This document shows positions 7,281 to 14,185 of a DNA stretch of 14,185 nucleotides, piece after piece. A model generated the notes under the pieces. That model searched no databases. It had not been told where the DNA came from and saw only the letters and a program-made list of their open reading frames with translations. The translations under genes were made by a program, and so were the position numbers. This stretch comes from DASZZY01 sp036260395. Its GTDB lineage: Bacteria; Actinomycetota; UBA4738; CALAEC01. How positions within the stretch are numbered: the stretch's first letter is position 1; each line of letters starts with the position of its first letter. Location: assembly GCA_036260395.1 (NCBI GenBank), contig DASZZY010000166.1:1-14185 (forward strand). Reading direction: 5' to 3'.

Positions 7281-9481
7281 GCACCACGATCGACCGCCTG
7301 GAGGAGCTGCTCCCGTCGCTGTACCGGATCCGCGATCGCCGGGGGCTCCTCCGGGCCCTGCTGGAGGTGCTGTCCGAGCAGGGAGCGGTGGTGGAGGCGT
7401 CCATCGACGAGCTCTACGACAGCTGGTTCGTGGAGACCTGTCCCGAATGGGTGGTCCCCTACATCGGCGACCTGGTGGCGGCCCGGCCGATCCACGCCGG
7501 CGTCCCCGGGGTGTTCAGCACCCGGTCCTACGTGGCCAACACCATCGCCTACCGGAGGCGCAAGGGCACCGCGGCGGTCCTGGAGCAGCTCACCCGGGAC
7601 GTCACCGGCTGGCCAGCCCGGGCGGTGGAGTTCTTCCGGCTCCTGGCCGGCAACCAGCACCTCAACCACGTCCGGCCCGAGAACGTCCGGACCCCGGACC
7701 TCCGCGACGGCGACGCCCTGGAGCTCCTGGGGGGACCCTTCGAGCGAGCGCCCCGTACCGCCGAGGTCAGCCGGATCGCGTCGAGGCGAGGCCGGTACAA
7801 CATCCCCAACGTCGGACTCTTCGTGTGGCGCCTCCAGTCCTACCGCGTGACCGGCGCGCAGCCCCGGCCGGCGGCGGAGCCCGACGACGGCCGGTACACG
7901 TTCGACCCGCTGGGCGGGGACGTTCCTCTCTTCAACCAGCCCCTGCCGGAGCGCGACATCGCCGGCCTGGCGGAGGAGCGGGAGGTCCCCGGGCGGCTGC
8001 GCCGGCGCCCGTTGCGCGACGAGCTCGAGGCCCTTCGCTCCGCCCTGGCGCGGGGCGAGCCCCGGCCCGCGACGCCGTGGTTCCAGCCGGAGGCGCCGGC
8101 GTTCGCGGTCGCCGTGGACGGCGCGGACGTGCCTCCCGAGCAGATCTTGATCTGTCACCTCGGAGACCCCCCGACGCCGGTCCCCGAGGGCTGGCGCCGG
8201 CCCCCGGCAACCAGGGACTACCCCGACGGCCAGGGCGGCCAGGTGACCCTCCCGATCGCGGTGGGGGTCGACCCGGCGCTGGGCCGGCTGGCGTTCCCCT
8301 CCGGCGTCGTCCCCGGAGAGGTGCGCGTGGACCACAGCTACGGCTTCAGCGCCGACGTCGGAGCGGGGCCCTATGACCGGACCGCGTCGGCCACCGCCGC
8401 GGTGGAGGGCCACGAGGTCGGGTGGCAGTTGGGCGTCACCCAGCAGCACCCGCCGGAGCCCGGCGTGCTGGTCCCCACCCTCACCGAGGCCGTGGACGAG
8501 TGGAACGCCCAGCCCCCCGGGACGGTGGGGGTCATCGCGGTCATGGACTCCTCCACGTACCGGGAGGACCTCACGGGGGCCCACAGCATCGTGGTCCCGG
8601 CGGGCAGCCGGCTGCTGATCGTCGCCGCGCAGTGGCCGGTGCCGGAGGGCCCTCCCGGAACGGCCCGCGAGGTCGGCCGGTTCGTGGCGGCGGGGCCCCG
8701 CCCTCACCTGCTGGGCGACGTCTCCGTCCAGGGGACGGACGGCGGAGGCCCCAGCGTGCTGCTCCTGAACGGGCTGCTCGTGGAAGGCGGCCTCACGGTG
8801 AGGGTCGGTGACCTGGCCGAGCTCTCGCTCGATCACTGCACGCTGGTTCCGGGGGGCGGAGGGCTCCGGGTCAACTCCTCCTCCGACGAGGCCAAGCAGA
8901 ACGGCCGGCTGCGCATCGACCTGCACCGGAGCATCTGCGGGGCCATCGAGCTGCCCGACCGGGTGCCCAGGGGCCTGCGCGTCGTCGACACCGTGGTCGA
9001 CGGCGGCGGCGGCGCGGCCGTCGACGCCCCCGGCGCCGAGGCGGACGTCCGGTGGAGCACCGTGCTGGGGACGGCGGCCGTCCGGAGCGTCGACGGCGGG
9101 AACTCCATCTTCACCGGGACGCTCCAGGCGGAGCGGCGCCAGGTGGGATGCCTGCGGTTCTCGTACGTCCCTCCCGGCTCAACGACCCCGCGCCGGTACC
9201 GGTGCCAGCCCGACCTGGCGCTCAAGGACGTCGATCCGGCGCTGGAGGACGCCGTCCGCTCCCGCGTCCGGCCGGCCTTCACCTCGGTGGCCCTCGGGCA
9301 CCCCGCGTACTGCCAGCTGCACGCGACGTGCCCCCCGGAGGTCCGTGAGGGGGCCGACGACGGCTCGGAGATGGGCGGCTTCGGGCACCTGAAGCAGCCC
9401 CTCCGCGAAGCGAACGTTCGAACGGTCCTGGACGAGTACCTGCGGTTCGGCCTGGAGGCAGGCCTCATCCACGTGACGTGA
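7277..9481 (+). CDS. Phage tail protein I-like baseplate protein with a predicted beta-helix insert
   Basis: A 734-residue protein with GTG at 7277 overlapping the previous TGA. The N-terminus (RLEELLPSLYRIRDRRG, then ASIDELYDSWFVETCPEWVVPYIGDLVAARP) is the gpI-like domain that joins baseplate wedges, followed by RSYVANTIAYRRRKGTAAVLEQLTRDVTGWPARAVEFF (to about residue 120). The middle (about 130-400) is an uncharacterised beta-rich region. Residues about 415-630 are short strand repeats with Gly/Asp turns (MDSSTYREDLTGAHSIVVPAG, LAELSLDHCTLVPGGGGLRV, LRVVDTVVDGG, ADVRWSTVLG), read as a pectate-lyase-like right-handed beta-helix. A C-x(n)-C pair follows (VGCLRFSY ... RRYRCQPDLAL). The C-terminus (ADDGSEMGGFGHLKQPLREANVR, then LDEYLRFGLEAGLIHVT) is a strongly patterned ending I associate with this eCIS family. 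Classical gpI proteins are only about 180-200 residues, so this one is greatly expanded. Fold assignments come from pattern reading, not structure prediction. Confidence 0.8.
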   Translation: MSTTIDRLEELLPSLYRIRDRRGLLRALLEVLSEQGAVVEASIDELYDSWFVETCPEWVVPYIGDLVAARPIHAGVPGVFSTRSYVANTIAYRRRKGTAAVLEQLTRDVTGWPARAVEFFRLLAGNQHLNHVRPENVRTPDLRDGDALELLGGPFERAPRTAEVSRIASRRGRYNIPNVGLFVWRLQSYRVTGAQPRPAAEPDDGRYTFDPLGGDVPLFNQPLPERDIAGLAEEREVPGRLRRRPLRDELEALRSALARGEPRPATPWFQPEAPAFAVAVDGADVPPEQILICHLGDPPTPVPEGWRRPPATRDYPDGQGGQVTLPIAVGVDPALGRLAFPSGVVPGEVRVDHSYGFSADVGAGPYDRTASATAAVEGHEVGWQLGVTQQHPPEPGVLVPTLTEAVDEWNAQPPGTVGVIAVMDSSTYREDLTGAHSIVVPAGSRLLIVAAQWPVPEGPPGTAREVGRFVAAGPRPHLLGDVSVQGTDGGGPSVLLLNGLLVEGGLTVRVGDLAELSLDHCTLVPGGGGLRVNSSSDEAKQNGRLRIDLHRSICGAIELPDRVPRGLRVVDTVVDGGGGAAVDAPGAEADVRWSTVLGTAAVRSVDGGNSIFTGTLQAERRQVGCLRFSYVPPGSTTPRRYRCQPDLALKDVDPALEDAVRSRVRPAFTSVALGHPAYCQLHATCPPEVREGADDGSEMGGFGHLKQPLREANVRTVLDEYLRFGLEAGLIHVT

Positions 9482-9491
9482 GGGAGGCGAC

Positions 9492-11708
9492 ATGAACGGG
9501 GACTTCACCCGGTCGACGTTCCGGAAGGAGAAACACTACGCCGGGGTCCGCGAGCAGCAGGGGCGGGTCCAGATCGACGCCGACTGGAACGAGCAGATGG
9601 ACATCCTGGCCCACCTCGGCGAGACGGAGGCCGCCGACGTCATCGGGCCCTGCGGAGCTCCCCTCGACGGCGGCGGGTTCCGCCTCGTCACGGACCCCAC
9701 CGAGCTCTCCGCGGACGAGCAGGCCCGTCTCACCTCGGAAGGGGTCGTCCCGCTCCAGCCCGGCGACTTCCTGGTCACCGCCGGGCGCTACTACGTCGAC
9801 GGGATCTTGTGCGAGAACGACGCCACGGTCTCCTACCGGAGCCAGCCCGATCTGCCCGACCCGGGGGCGCTCGGATCGGGCACCTTCCTGGTCTACCTGG
9901 ACGTCTGGCGCCGGCACATCACCACGGTGGAGGATCCGGAGATCCGCGAGGTGGCCCTGGGCGGCCCCGACACCTCCACGCGGACCAAGACGGTGTGGCA
10001 GGTCAAGGCCCTCGAGCTCCCCGGCGATTACAGCGAGGGCGACTGCCTGGGGGAGGTCGAGGGATGGAACGACCTGGTGGCCGGGAGCTCGGGGCGACTG
10101 GCGGCCCAGGCCACCCCCGAGGACCCCGACGACGGGGAATGCGCGATCCCGGCCCAGGCCGGGTACCGGCGCCTGGAGAACCAGCTCTACCGCGTGGAGA
10201 TCCATGACCCGACCGAGGGCGGGTCACCCACCTTCAAGTGGTCGCGGGACAACGGCTCGGTGGTGTTCCCGATCGTGGCCCGGAACGGGAACGTGGTGAC
10301 CGTCTCCAACCTCGGGCGCGATGACCGCTCCGCGCTCCGGAAGGGGGACTGGGTGGAGGTGGTGGACGACGACGTCGTCCTCGGCGCCGCGGCCGAGCCA
10401 CTGCTCCAGGTCGACGACATCGACCCCGGGACGCTCGAGGTCACGCTGTCCGCGGCCCCCGCGCCGGGGTTCGGAGAGGACCCCGACCGCCATCCGCTGC
10501 TCCGGCGGTGGGACCGACGCGAGACCAACGGCGCCGCCAGCGGGACCGCGGCGGTCACCGAGGGCACGTGGCTCGACCTGGAGGACGGCGTCCAGATCCG
10601 GTTCGAGGCCGGCGGCACCTACCGGACCGGGGACTACTGGCTGATCCCCGCCCGCACCGCCACCGGCGACCTGGAGTGGCCCCGGAACGGTGCCGGCCCC
10701 GCCGCCCGGGGGCCGCACGGGGTGCGCCACCACTACTGCCGGCTGGCGGTCGTGGACTCCGACGGCACCGCGGTCACGGTCCGCGAGGAGTGCCGCCAGG
10801 AGTTCCCGCAGATCACCGATCTGCTCAGCCTGTTCTACGCGGGTGGTGACGGGCAGGAGGCCCCGCCCGGCGAGGCGGTCCCCCAGGAGCTCCGCGCCGG
10901 GGTGGCTCGGGGGAGGTGGCCGGTGGAGGGCGCCCGGGTCCGGTTCCAGGTCCTGGAGAGCACCGGCACGCTGGACGGGGCCGGCCAGACCCGCATCGTC
11001 CCCACCGGAGCGGACGGCATCGCCGCCACGGGATGGACGCTCGACGCGGGCAACGACGTCCAGCAGGTGGAGGCCACGCTCGTGGATGCGGCGGGATCGG
11101 CGCTGCATATACCGATCCGGTTCACGGCCACGCTGGCCAAGCCCGCCCGTGAGGTTCCCGCGGAGCCGGCCATCCACATCGAGAGGCTCATGCTGTCCGC
11201 CTTCCAGGAGGAGGAGCCGCTGGCCAACGGCTCCTTCGTCCCGCTGGAGCGTCTCGCCCACGGGACGATCCTCGTCGCGTGCGACGAGGAGATCGACAAG
11301 GCCGCCGCCGTCCCCCCGGCCTGCTTCCTCACCCTCGACCTGCTGACTCCCGAAGGTCTGGAGATGGGCGGCGAGTTCTGGACGTCCGTGTACCACCCGA
11401 CCGTGCTGGCCGGCGACGTCTTCCTGGCCGATTCCAACGTGATCGCCTGGCAGCCCACCGAGGGGTGCCGGAGCTGGATGCTGGAGATGCTTCCCGGCCA
11501 CCTCCAGAACACCACCGAACGGGGCCTCCTGGCGCGGTTCACGCTGAAGGGCAGCTTCATCTGGTCGCCGGGCGAGCGGCGGATCTACCTCGACGGGGAG
11601 ACCCGCGGGCTGCCGAGGGGCGTCAACGAGTTCAACCTCGACTTCCCCAGCGGCGACGGCGCGCCGGGAGGCGACTTCGAGATGTGGTTCCGGCTTATCC
11701 CGGGCTGA
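9492..11708 (+). CDS. DUF6519-type eCIS-associated protein with Ig-like region
   Basis: A 738-residue protein; ATG 9492 lies 10 bases after the previous stop, with GGGAGG at 9482-9487 as its ribosome binding site. The N-terminus (DFTRSTFRKEKHYAGVREQQ, then GRVQIDADWNEQMDI) is the hallmark opening of the DUF6519 family, which I associate with eCIS baseplate operons. A conserved block around residues 220-260 (YRRLENQLYRVEIHDP, then TFKWSRDNGSVVFPI) resembles segments of phage structural proteins. Residues about 469-551 look like a bacterial Ig-like domain (VEGARVRFQVLESTGTL, then TGADGIAATGWTLDAG, QQVEATLVDA). The C-terminal 185 residues are beta-rich and end in a compact domain (RRIYLDGETRGLPRG). 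There is no signal peptide or enzymatic motif. The likely role is a peripheral baseplate or receptor-facing component made at the end of the operon; this is inference. A cargo role cannot be excluded. Confidence 0.75.
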   Translation: MNGDFTRSTFRKEKHYAGVREQQGRVQIDADWNEQMDILAHLGETEAADVIGPCGAPLDGGGFRLVTDPTELSADEQARLTSEGVVPLQPGDFLVTAGRYYVDGILCENDATVSYRSQPDLPDPGALGSGTFLVYLDVWRRHITTVEDPEIREVALGGPDTSTRTKTVWQVKALELPGDYSEGDCLGEVEGWNDLVAGSSGRLAAQATPEDPDDGECAIPAQAGYRRLENQLYRVEIHDPTEGGSPTFKWSRDNGSVVFPIVARNGNVVTVSNLGRDDRSALRKGDWVEVVDDDVVLGAAAEPLLQVDDIDPGTLEVTLSAAPAPGFGEDPDRHPLLRRWDRRETNGAASGTAAVTEGTWLDLEDGVQIRFEAGGTYRTGDYWLIPARTATGDLEWPRNGAGPAARGPHGVRHHYCRLAVVDSDGTAVTVREECRQEFPQITDLLSLFYAGGDGQEAPPGEAVPQELRAGVARGRWPVEGARVRFQVLESTGTLDGAGQTRIVPTGADGIAATGWTLDAGNDVQQVEATLVDAAGSALHIPIRFTATLAKPAREVPAEPAIHIERLMLSAFQEEEPLANGSFVPLERLAHGTILVACDEEIDKAAAVPPACFLTLDLLTPEGLEMGGEFWTSVYHPTVLAGDVFLADSNVIAWQPTEGCRSWMLEMLPGHLQNTTERGLLARFTLKGSFIWSPGERRIYLDGETRGLPRGVNEFNLDFPSGDGAPGGDFEMWFRLIPG

Positions 11709-11712
11709 GGCG

Positions 11713-11847
11713 TTACACGGGAGGCGGCAGGTCCTTCTGGCCGGCGGTGAGCTGGCGCCGGTCCTCCACGGTGGCGTCGATGTCCCGACGAAGCAAGGCG
11801 ACCGTTCGGTCTGGCCTGAATAATCGCTTTTCCGAGAAGGAATTCAC
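11713..11847 (-). CDS. Possible 44-residue minus-strand ORF or gene relic
   Basis: On the minus strand a frame is open from 11874 to TAA 11713-11715. A GTG start at 11847 would give 44 residues containing FRPDRTVALLRRDIDATVED and ending in LTAGQKDLPPPV. The last 35 sense codons are mostly G/C-ending (30 of 35) and the peptide has an alternating charged/hydrophobic composition typical of real helices, unlike antisense shadows. Against it: no clear ribosome binding site precedes the GTG, the N-terminal part crosses the AT-rich patch, and it is convergent with the operon. It may be a small gene, the remnant of a lost gene's C-terminus, or chance. No family is recognised. Confidence 0.25.
   Translation of the reverse strand: MNSFSEKRLFRPDRTVALLRRDIDATVEDRRQLTAGQKDLPPPV
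11741..11761 (+). terminator. GC-rich hairpin downstream of the operon, possible weak terminator
   Basis: CCGGCG (11741-11746) pairs perfectly with CGCCGG (11756-11761) around a 9-base loop, 33 bases after the stop of the DUF6519 gene. There is no T-tract behind it, so it is not a canonical intrinsic terminator. In GC-rich bacteria such hairpins sometimes mark transcript ends, but a chance hairpin is also plausible at this GC content. Confidence 0.22.
11817..11846. promoter_or_regulatory. AT-rich patch, candidate promoter region for the secreted propeller gene
   Basis: Only 11 of these 30 bases are G or C, in sharp contrast to the strongly GC-rich surroundings. It includes GAATAAT at 11818-11824, which could serve as a -10-like element for the gene starting at 11911; no convincing -35 box is visible at the usual distance. 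Direction is uncertain because the complement (GATTATTC) is also -10-like. The location between two same-strand transcription units supports a promoter. Confidence 0.25.
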
Positions 11848-11910
11848 GCCGGGGGCGGCGAATCCTGGGGGACGTTAGGGAGTCCGTTTCACTCTGGGAG
11901 GGAGCCTGTC

Positions 11911-14142
11911 ATGCACAACGTCGGTCGCCGGCGCTCGCGCCGGGTCATCGCCATAGGGGTCTTCAGCGCCGTGATCCTGCTGCTGGCCGCCACGCCCCAG
12001 GTCGGGGCGCAGATCCCGACGGCCCCGGGTACCCCTGAGCTCCATAACCTGGAGCATGTCTTCAACTTCAATCCCGAGGCCCACGATCCCGACCGGTCCG
12101 CCAGCATCGGGTCGGACCTGGAGTTCTTCACGCATACGGTCCCCCTGCGCGACTACGAGACCGGTCAGTTCATCGACGAGGGGGGCAACCCGGTCGCCGA
12201 GCCGGTCATGGCCAGCCGCGACTTCGCCGTCGTCGGATCGCACGGGCGGGGCGGCTACATCTTCGACATCACCGACCCCGAGAATGCCCAGTTCGTGGCC
12301 CGCCCGACGTGCCGCCAGCCCCGCAACGACGTCGGGATCAAGAAGTTCACCGACCCCGTGACCGGCGAGACCCGGGTGGTGCTGGCGCTCACCCAGCAGA
12401 CCGGTACGCCGTGTCCGGCCGAGGGCGAGGGGGTCGGGGTCCAGGTCAACTCGCCCGGGAGCCTGGCCGGCTTCCACCAGGCCAACCAGTGGATCGGCAC
12501 GGCCGACGTGGCGGACCAGACCGCCCAGCTGGTGTTCGTGGGGCACGGATGCACCCCGGCCAGCTACCTGGCCGCGGACGTCGAGGGCAAGATCGCGCTG
12601 GTGAGCCAGGCCGGGGATGTGGTGGCGGCCGGGGTCCGAGAGTGCCCCACGTCCACGTTCTTCCAGAAGATGCAGTCCGCGGAGCGGGCCGGCGCGATCG
12701 GCCTCGTCCAGGTCCGGAACGACGACGTCTTCGCGGCCCGGACCGCCATCACCTCCGGCATCCCGGGCCTCGAGCTCAAGAACTCCGACGGCGCGCCCAT
12801 CCTGGAGGCGGCGCGCAACGGCCAGACCATCAACGTGACGCTGACGGAGCGGATCTTCCCCGAGCCCCCGGTGATCGGGGAGGGCTCCGGCGGGATCGGC
12901 GTGTTCGACATCACCGACCCCTACGCCTGGGAGCCGATGTACCGGCTCAAGACCGGCCGCGGGGGCGTCCACAACTTCGCCTTCCACCCGACGCAGGACT
13001 ACGGATACGCCTCGAACGGGGCGCTGCCCGGCGTGATCAACCAGATCCCGATCGTGGACTTCACGGATCTCGACAACCCGGTGGTCCTCGAGGGTCCGTC
13101 GACCGAGGGCGGGGTCCACGACGTCGAGTTCAGCCCGGACGGGGAGCGGGCCTACGCCGCGTCGGAGAACAACTACCGCATCTACGACACCACCGACGGG
13201 GCGGATCCCGTGCTCCTGTCGCGCACGCCGAACGTGGGGTCGTACGCCCACGGGGTGTTCCCCACCTCGGACCGGAGCCTGATGGTGACGAACAACGAGA
13301 GCCTGGTGATCGGCGGATTCCTGGTCGGCGGGACCGGGGTGTGCCCCGGTGAGGGCCTGGCCTCGTACGACATCACCAACGAGGGCCAGCCGATCGGGCC
13401 GCTGGGGTACTACACCCCCGACGTCGTGGGACCGGCCGGCAACCGGCCGTGCACGTCGCACTTCGGCCGGTTCGCCCCGGGGACCAGGGTGATGTCGATC
13501 GGCTGGTACATCGCCGGGACGCGGGTGGTCGACTGGTCCAACCCGAGCAACCCCGTGGAGGTGGCTGCCGCGGTCATGCCCGACGAGAGCATCCCGGGCG
13601 ACGAGGAGGGCGAGCCGCCGTTCGTGGCCCAGACCAACACGTGGTCCTCGAAGTTCTACAAGGGCCCGTACGTCTACGCCGGCGACATCGGCCGCGGGTT
13701 CGACATCTTCCGGTGGAGCGGCGAGGGCCGGGCGCCGTGGCTGCCCCCGGAGGCCGACCTGGGCATCGACAAGTCCGCGCCGAAGCGGGCGAACGTCGGC
13801 GAGACGTTCGCCTACGATCTCGCGGTGGAGAACGGCGGTCCCGATGACGCCAACGAGGTCGTGGTCGAGGACGAGCTGCCCGACGGGGTGACGTTCCAGA
13901 GTGCCTCGGCCTCTCAGGGGTCGTGCTCGGAGTCCGACGGCGTGGTCACCTGCGAGCTCGGCTCGCTGGGCAGCGGTGACACCGCGACCATCTCCATCGA
14001 TGTGATCGCGAGCGAGCGGCCGAAGCCGCCGAAGGTGACGAACACCGCCTCGGTCACCGGCAGCGTCGACGACGCGAATCAGGCGAACAACCAGGACAGC
14101 GCGACGACGACGATCGTCGGGCCGCCCGCCCCGCGGCGCTAG
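11911..14142 (+). CDS. Secreted LVIVD beta-propeller protein with inserted PA domain and C-terminal DUF11 domain
   Basis: A 743-residue exported protein; ATG 11911 follows a strong GGGAGGGAG site (11896-11904). Residues 1-34 form a Sec signal peptide: basic start (RRRSRR), hydrophobic core (VIAIGVFSAVILLLAA) and a likely cleavage near VGAQ. The first propeller blades include RDFAVVGSHGRGGYIFDITDP (about residues 100-120). Residues about 175-310 form a protease-associated domain (LVFVGHGCTPASYLAADVEG, then KIALVSQAG, QSAERAGAIGLVQVRND, TSGIPGLELKNSDG). The propeller then resumes (GGIGVFDITDPYAWEP near 327, GGVHDVEFSPDGERAYAASE, TRVVDWSNPSNPVEVAA). Residues about 615-735 are a DUF11 Ig-like repeat (LGIDKSAPKRANVGETFAYD, then VENGGPDDANEVVVEDELPDGV, NTASVTG). 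Such proteins are extracellular or surface-exposed, and the PA domain usually mediates protein or peptide contacts. No protease catalytic residues are recognisable, and there is no LPXTG-like anchor or C-terminal membrane helix. The substrate is unknown. It has its own gap and ribosome site, so it is probably not part of the upstream operon. Confidence 0.85.
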   Translation: MHNVGRRRSRRVIAIGVFSAVILLLAATPQVGAQIPTAPGTPELHNLEHVFNFNPEAHDPDRSASIGSDLEFFTHTVPLRDYETGQFIDEGGNPVAEPVMASRDFAVVGSHGRGGYIFDITDPENAQFVARPTCRQPRNDVGIKKFTDPVTGETRVVLALTQQTGTPCPAEGEGVGVQVNSPGSLAGFHQANQWIGTADVADQTAQLVFVGHGCTPASYLAADVEGKIALVSQAGDVVAAGVRECPTSTFFQKMQSAERAGAIGLVQVRNDDVFAARTAITSGIPGLELKNSDGAPILEAARNGQTINVTLTERIFPEPPVIGEGSGGIGVFDITDPYAWEPMYRLKTGRGGVHNFAFHPTQDYGYASNGALPGVINQIPIVDFTDLDNPVVLEGPSTEGGVHDVEFSPDGERAYAASENNYRIYDTTDGADPVLLSRTPNVGSYAHGVFPTSDRSLMVTNNESLVIGGFLVGGTGVCPGEGLASYDITNEGQPIGPLGYYTPDVVGPAGNRPCTSHFGRFAPGTRVMSIGWYIAGTRVVDWSNPSNPVEVAAAVMPDESIPGDEEGEPPFVAQTNTWSSKFYKGPYVYAGDIGRGFDIFRWSGEGRAPWLPPEADLGIDKSAPKRANVGETFAYDLAVENGGPDDANEVVVEDELPDGVTFQSASASQGSCSESDGVVTCELGSLGSGDTATISIDVIASERPKPPKVTNTASVTGSVDDANQANNQDSATTTIVGPPAPRR

Positions 14143-14148
14143 CGCGGG
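14130..14148. repeat. Short inverted repeat spanning the stop of the propeller gene
   Basis: CCCGCG (14130-14135) and CGCGGG (14143-14148) are perfect inverted arms around the loop GCGCTAG, which contains the TAG stop. A GC-rich hairpin at a gene end can act as a transcript end or stabiliser, but no T-tract follows and chance occurrence is likely in such GC-rich DNA. Bases 14149-14185 hold nothing else recognisable. Confidence 0.25.
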
Positions 14149-14185
14149 TCGCGTCGGCGGAACTCGCCTCGAGGGTCCGGCCCCG

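Larger units (their letters stand above)
11709..11910. other. Intergenic gap between the injection-system operon and the secreted propeller gene
   Basis: This 202-base gap is the only sizeable non-coding stretch in the window. Its 5' part holds the GC-rich hairpin at 11741-11761 and a coding-like open frame on the minus strand. Its centre is an AT-rich patch. An imperfect hairpin (about 11839-11866, roughly GGAATTCACGCC against GGCGGCGAATCC with three mismatches) and a strong GGGAGGGAG ribosome binding site precede the next ATG. It separates two independent transcription units on the same strand. Confidence 0.7.

Noticed and set aside
11911..14142. The secreted propeller protein as an injected effector of the system
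   Set aside because: It has a clear Sec signal peptide and its own ribosome site after a 202-base gap; injected cargo is normally loaded from the cytoplasm and lacks such a signal.
1..14185. CRISPR arrays, tRNA or rRNA genes, insertion sequences, long direct repeats
   Set aside because: None was seen on reading; repeated words are short GC-rich codon strings expected in coding DNA of this composition.

Overview
The window comes from a very high-GC bacterium with strong G/C bias at third codon positions, frequent GTG starts and stop/start overlaps. An actinobacterium, or another high-GC lineage found in soil or sediment metagenomes, is the best guess. No rRNA, tRNA or housekeeping marker is present, so the phylum is inferred from composition and from the style of the gene families.

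Positions 1-11708 carry the baseplate half of a phage-tail-like contractile injection system of the extracellular type (eCIS, related to Afp, PVC and Streptomyces particles), all on the + strand. In order: the last codons of an upstream gene, probably the LysM-type tube/hub adaptor; a gpD-like spike hub (55-1173); a gp5/gpV-like OB-fold spike (1170-1676); a small Cys-rich PAAR-like tip candidate (1676-1990); a gp25-like baseplate protein (1990-2346); two tandem, paralogous baseplate-J proteins (2347-4749 and 4746-7280); a tail-protein-I homologue with a predicted beta-helix-type insert (7277-9481); and a DUF6519-type protein with an Ig-like region (9492-11708). Six of the seven junctions overlap or abut and the last gap is 10 nt, so this looks like one co-transcribed, translationally coupled operon. 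The hub, spike and tip would form the piercing centre. gp25, the two J proteins and tail protein I would form the wedges that link it to the sheath. The DUF6519 protein is a candidate peripheral or receptor-facing part. Sheath, inner tube, AAA+ ATPase, tape measure, cap and any obvious toxin lie outside the window.

Positions 11709-11910 are the only real intergenic gap. It holds a GC-rich hairpin after the operon, a 30-nt AT-rich patch that is the likeliest promoter location, and a short minus-strand open frame with coding-like codon use.

Positions 11911-14142 encode a separate secreted protein: signal peptide, an LVIVD-type beta-propeller interrupted by a protease-associated (PA) domain, and a C-terminal DUF11 domain. 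Nothing in the sequence ties it to the injection system except adjacency. The last 43 bases contain no recognisable gene.
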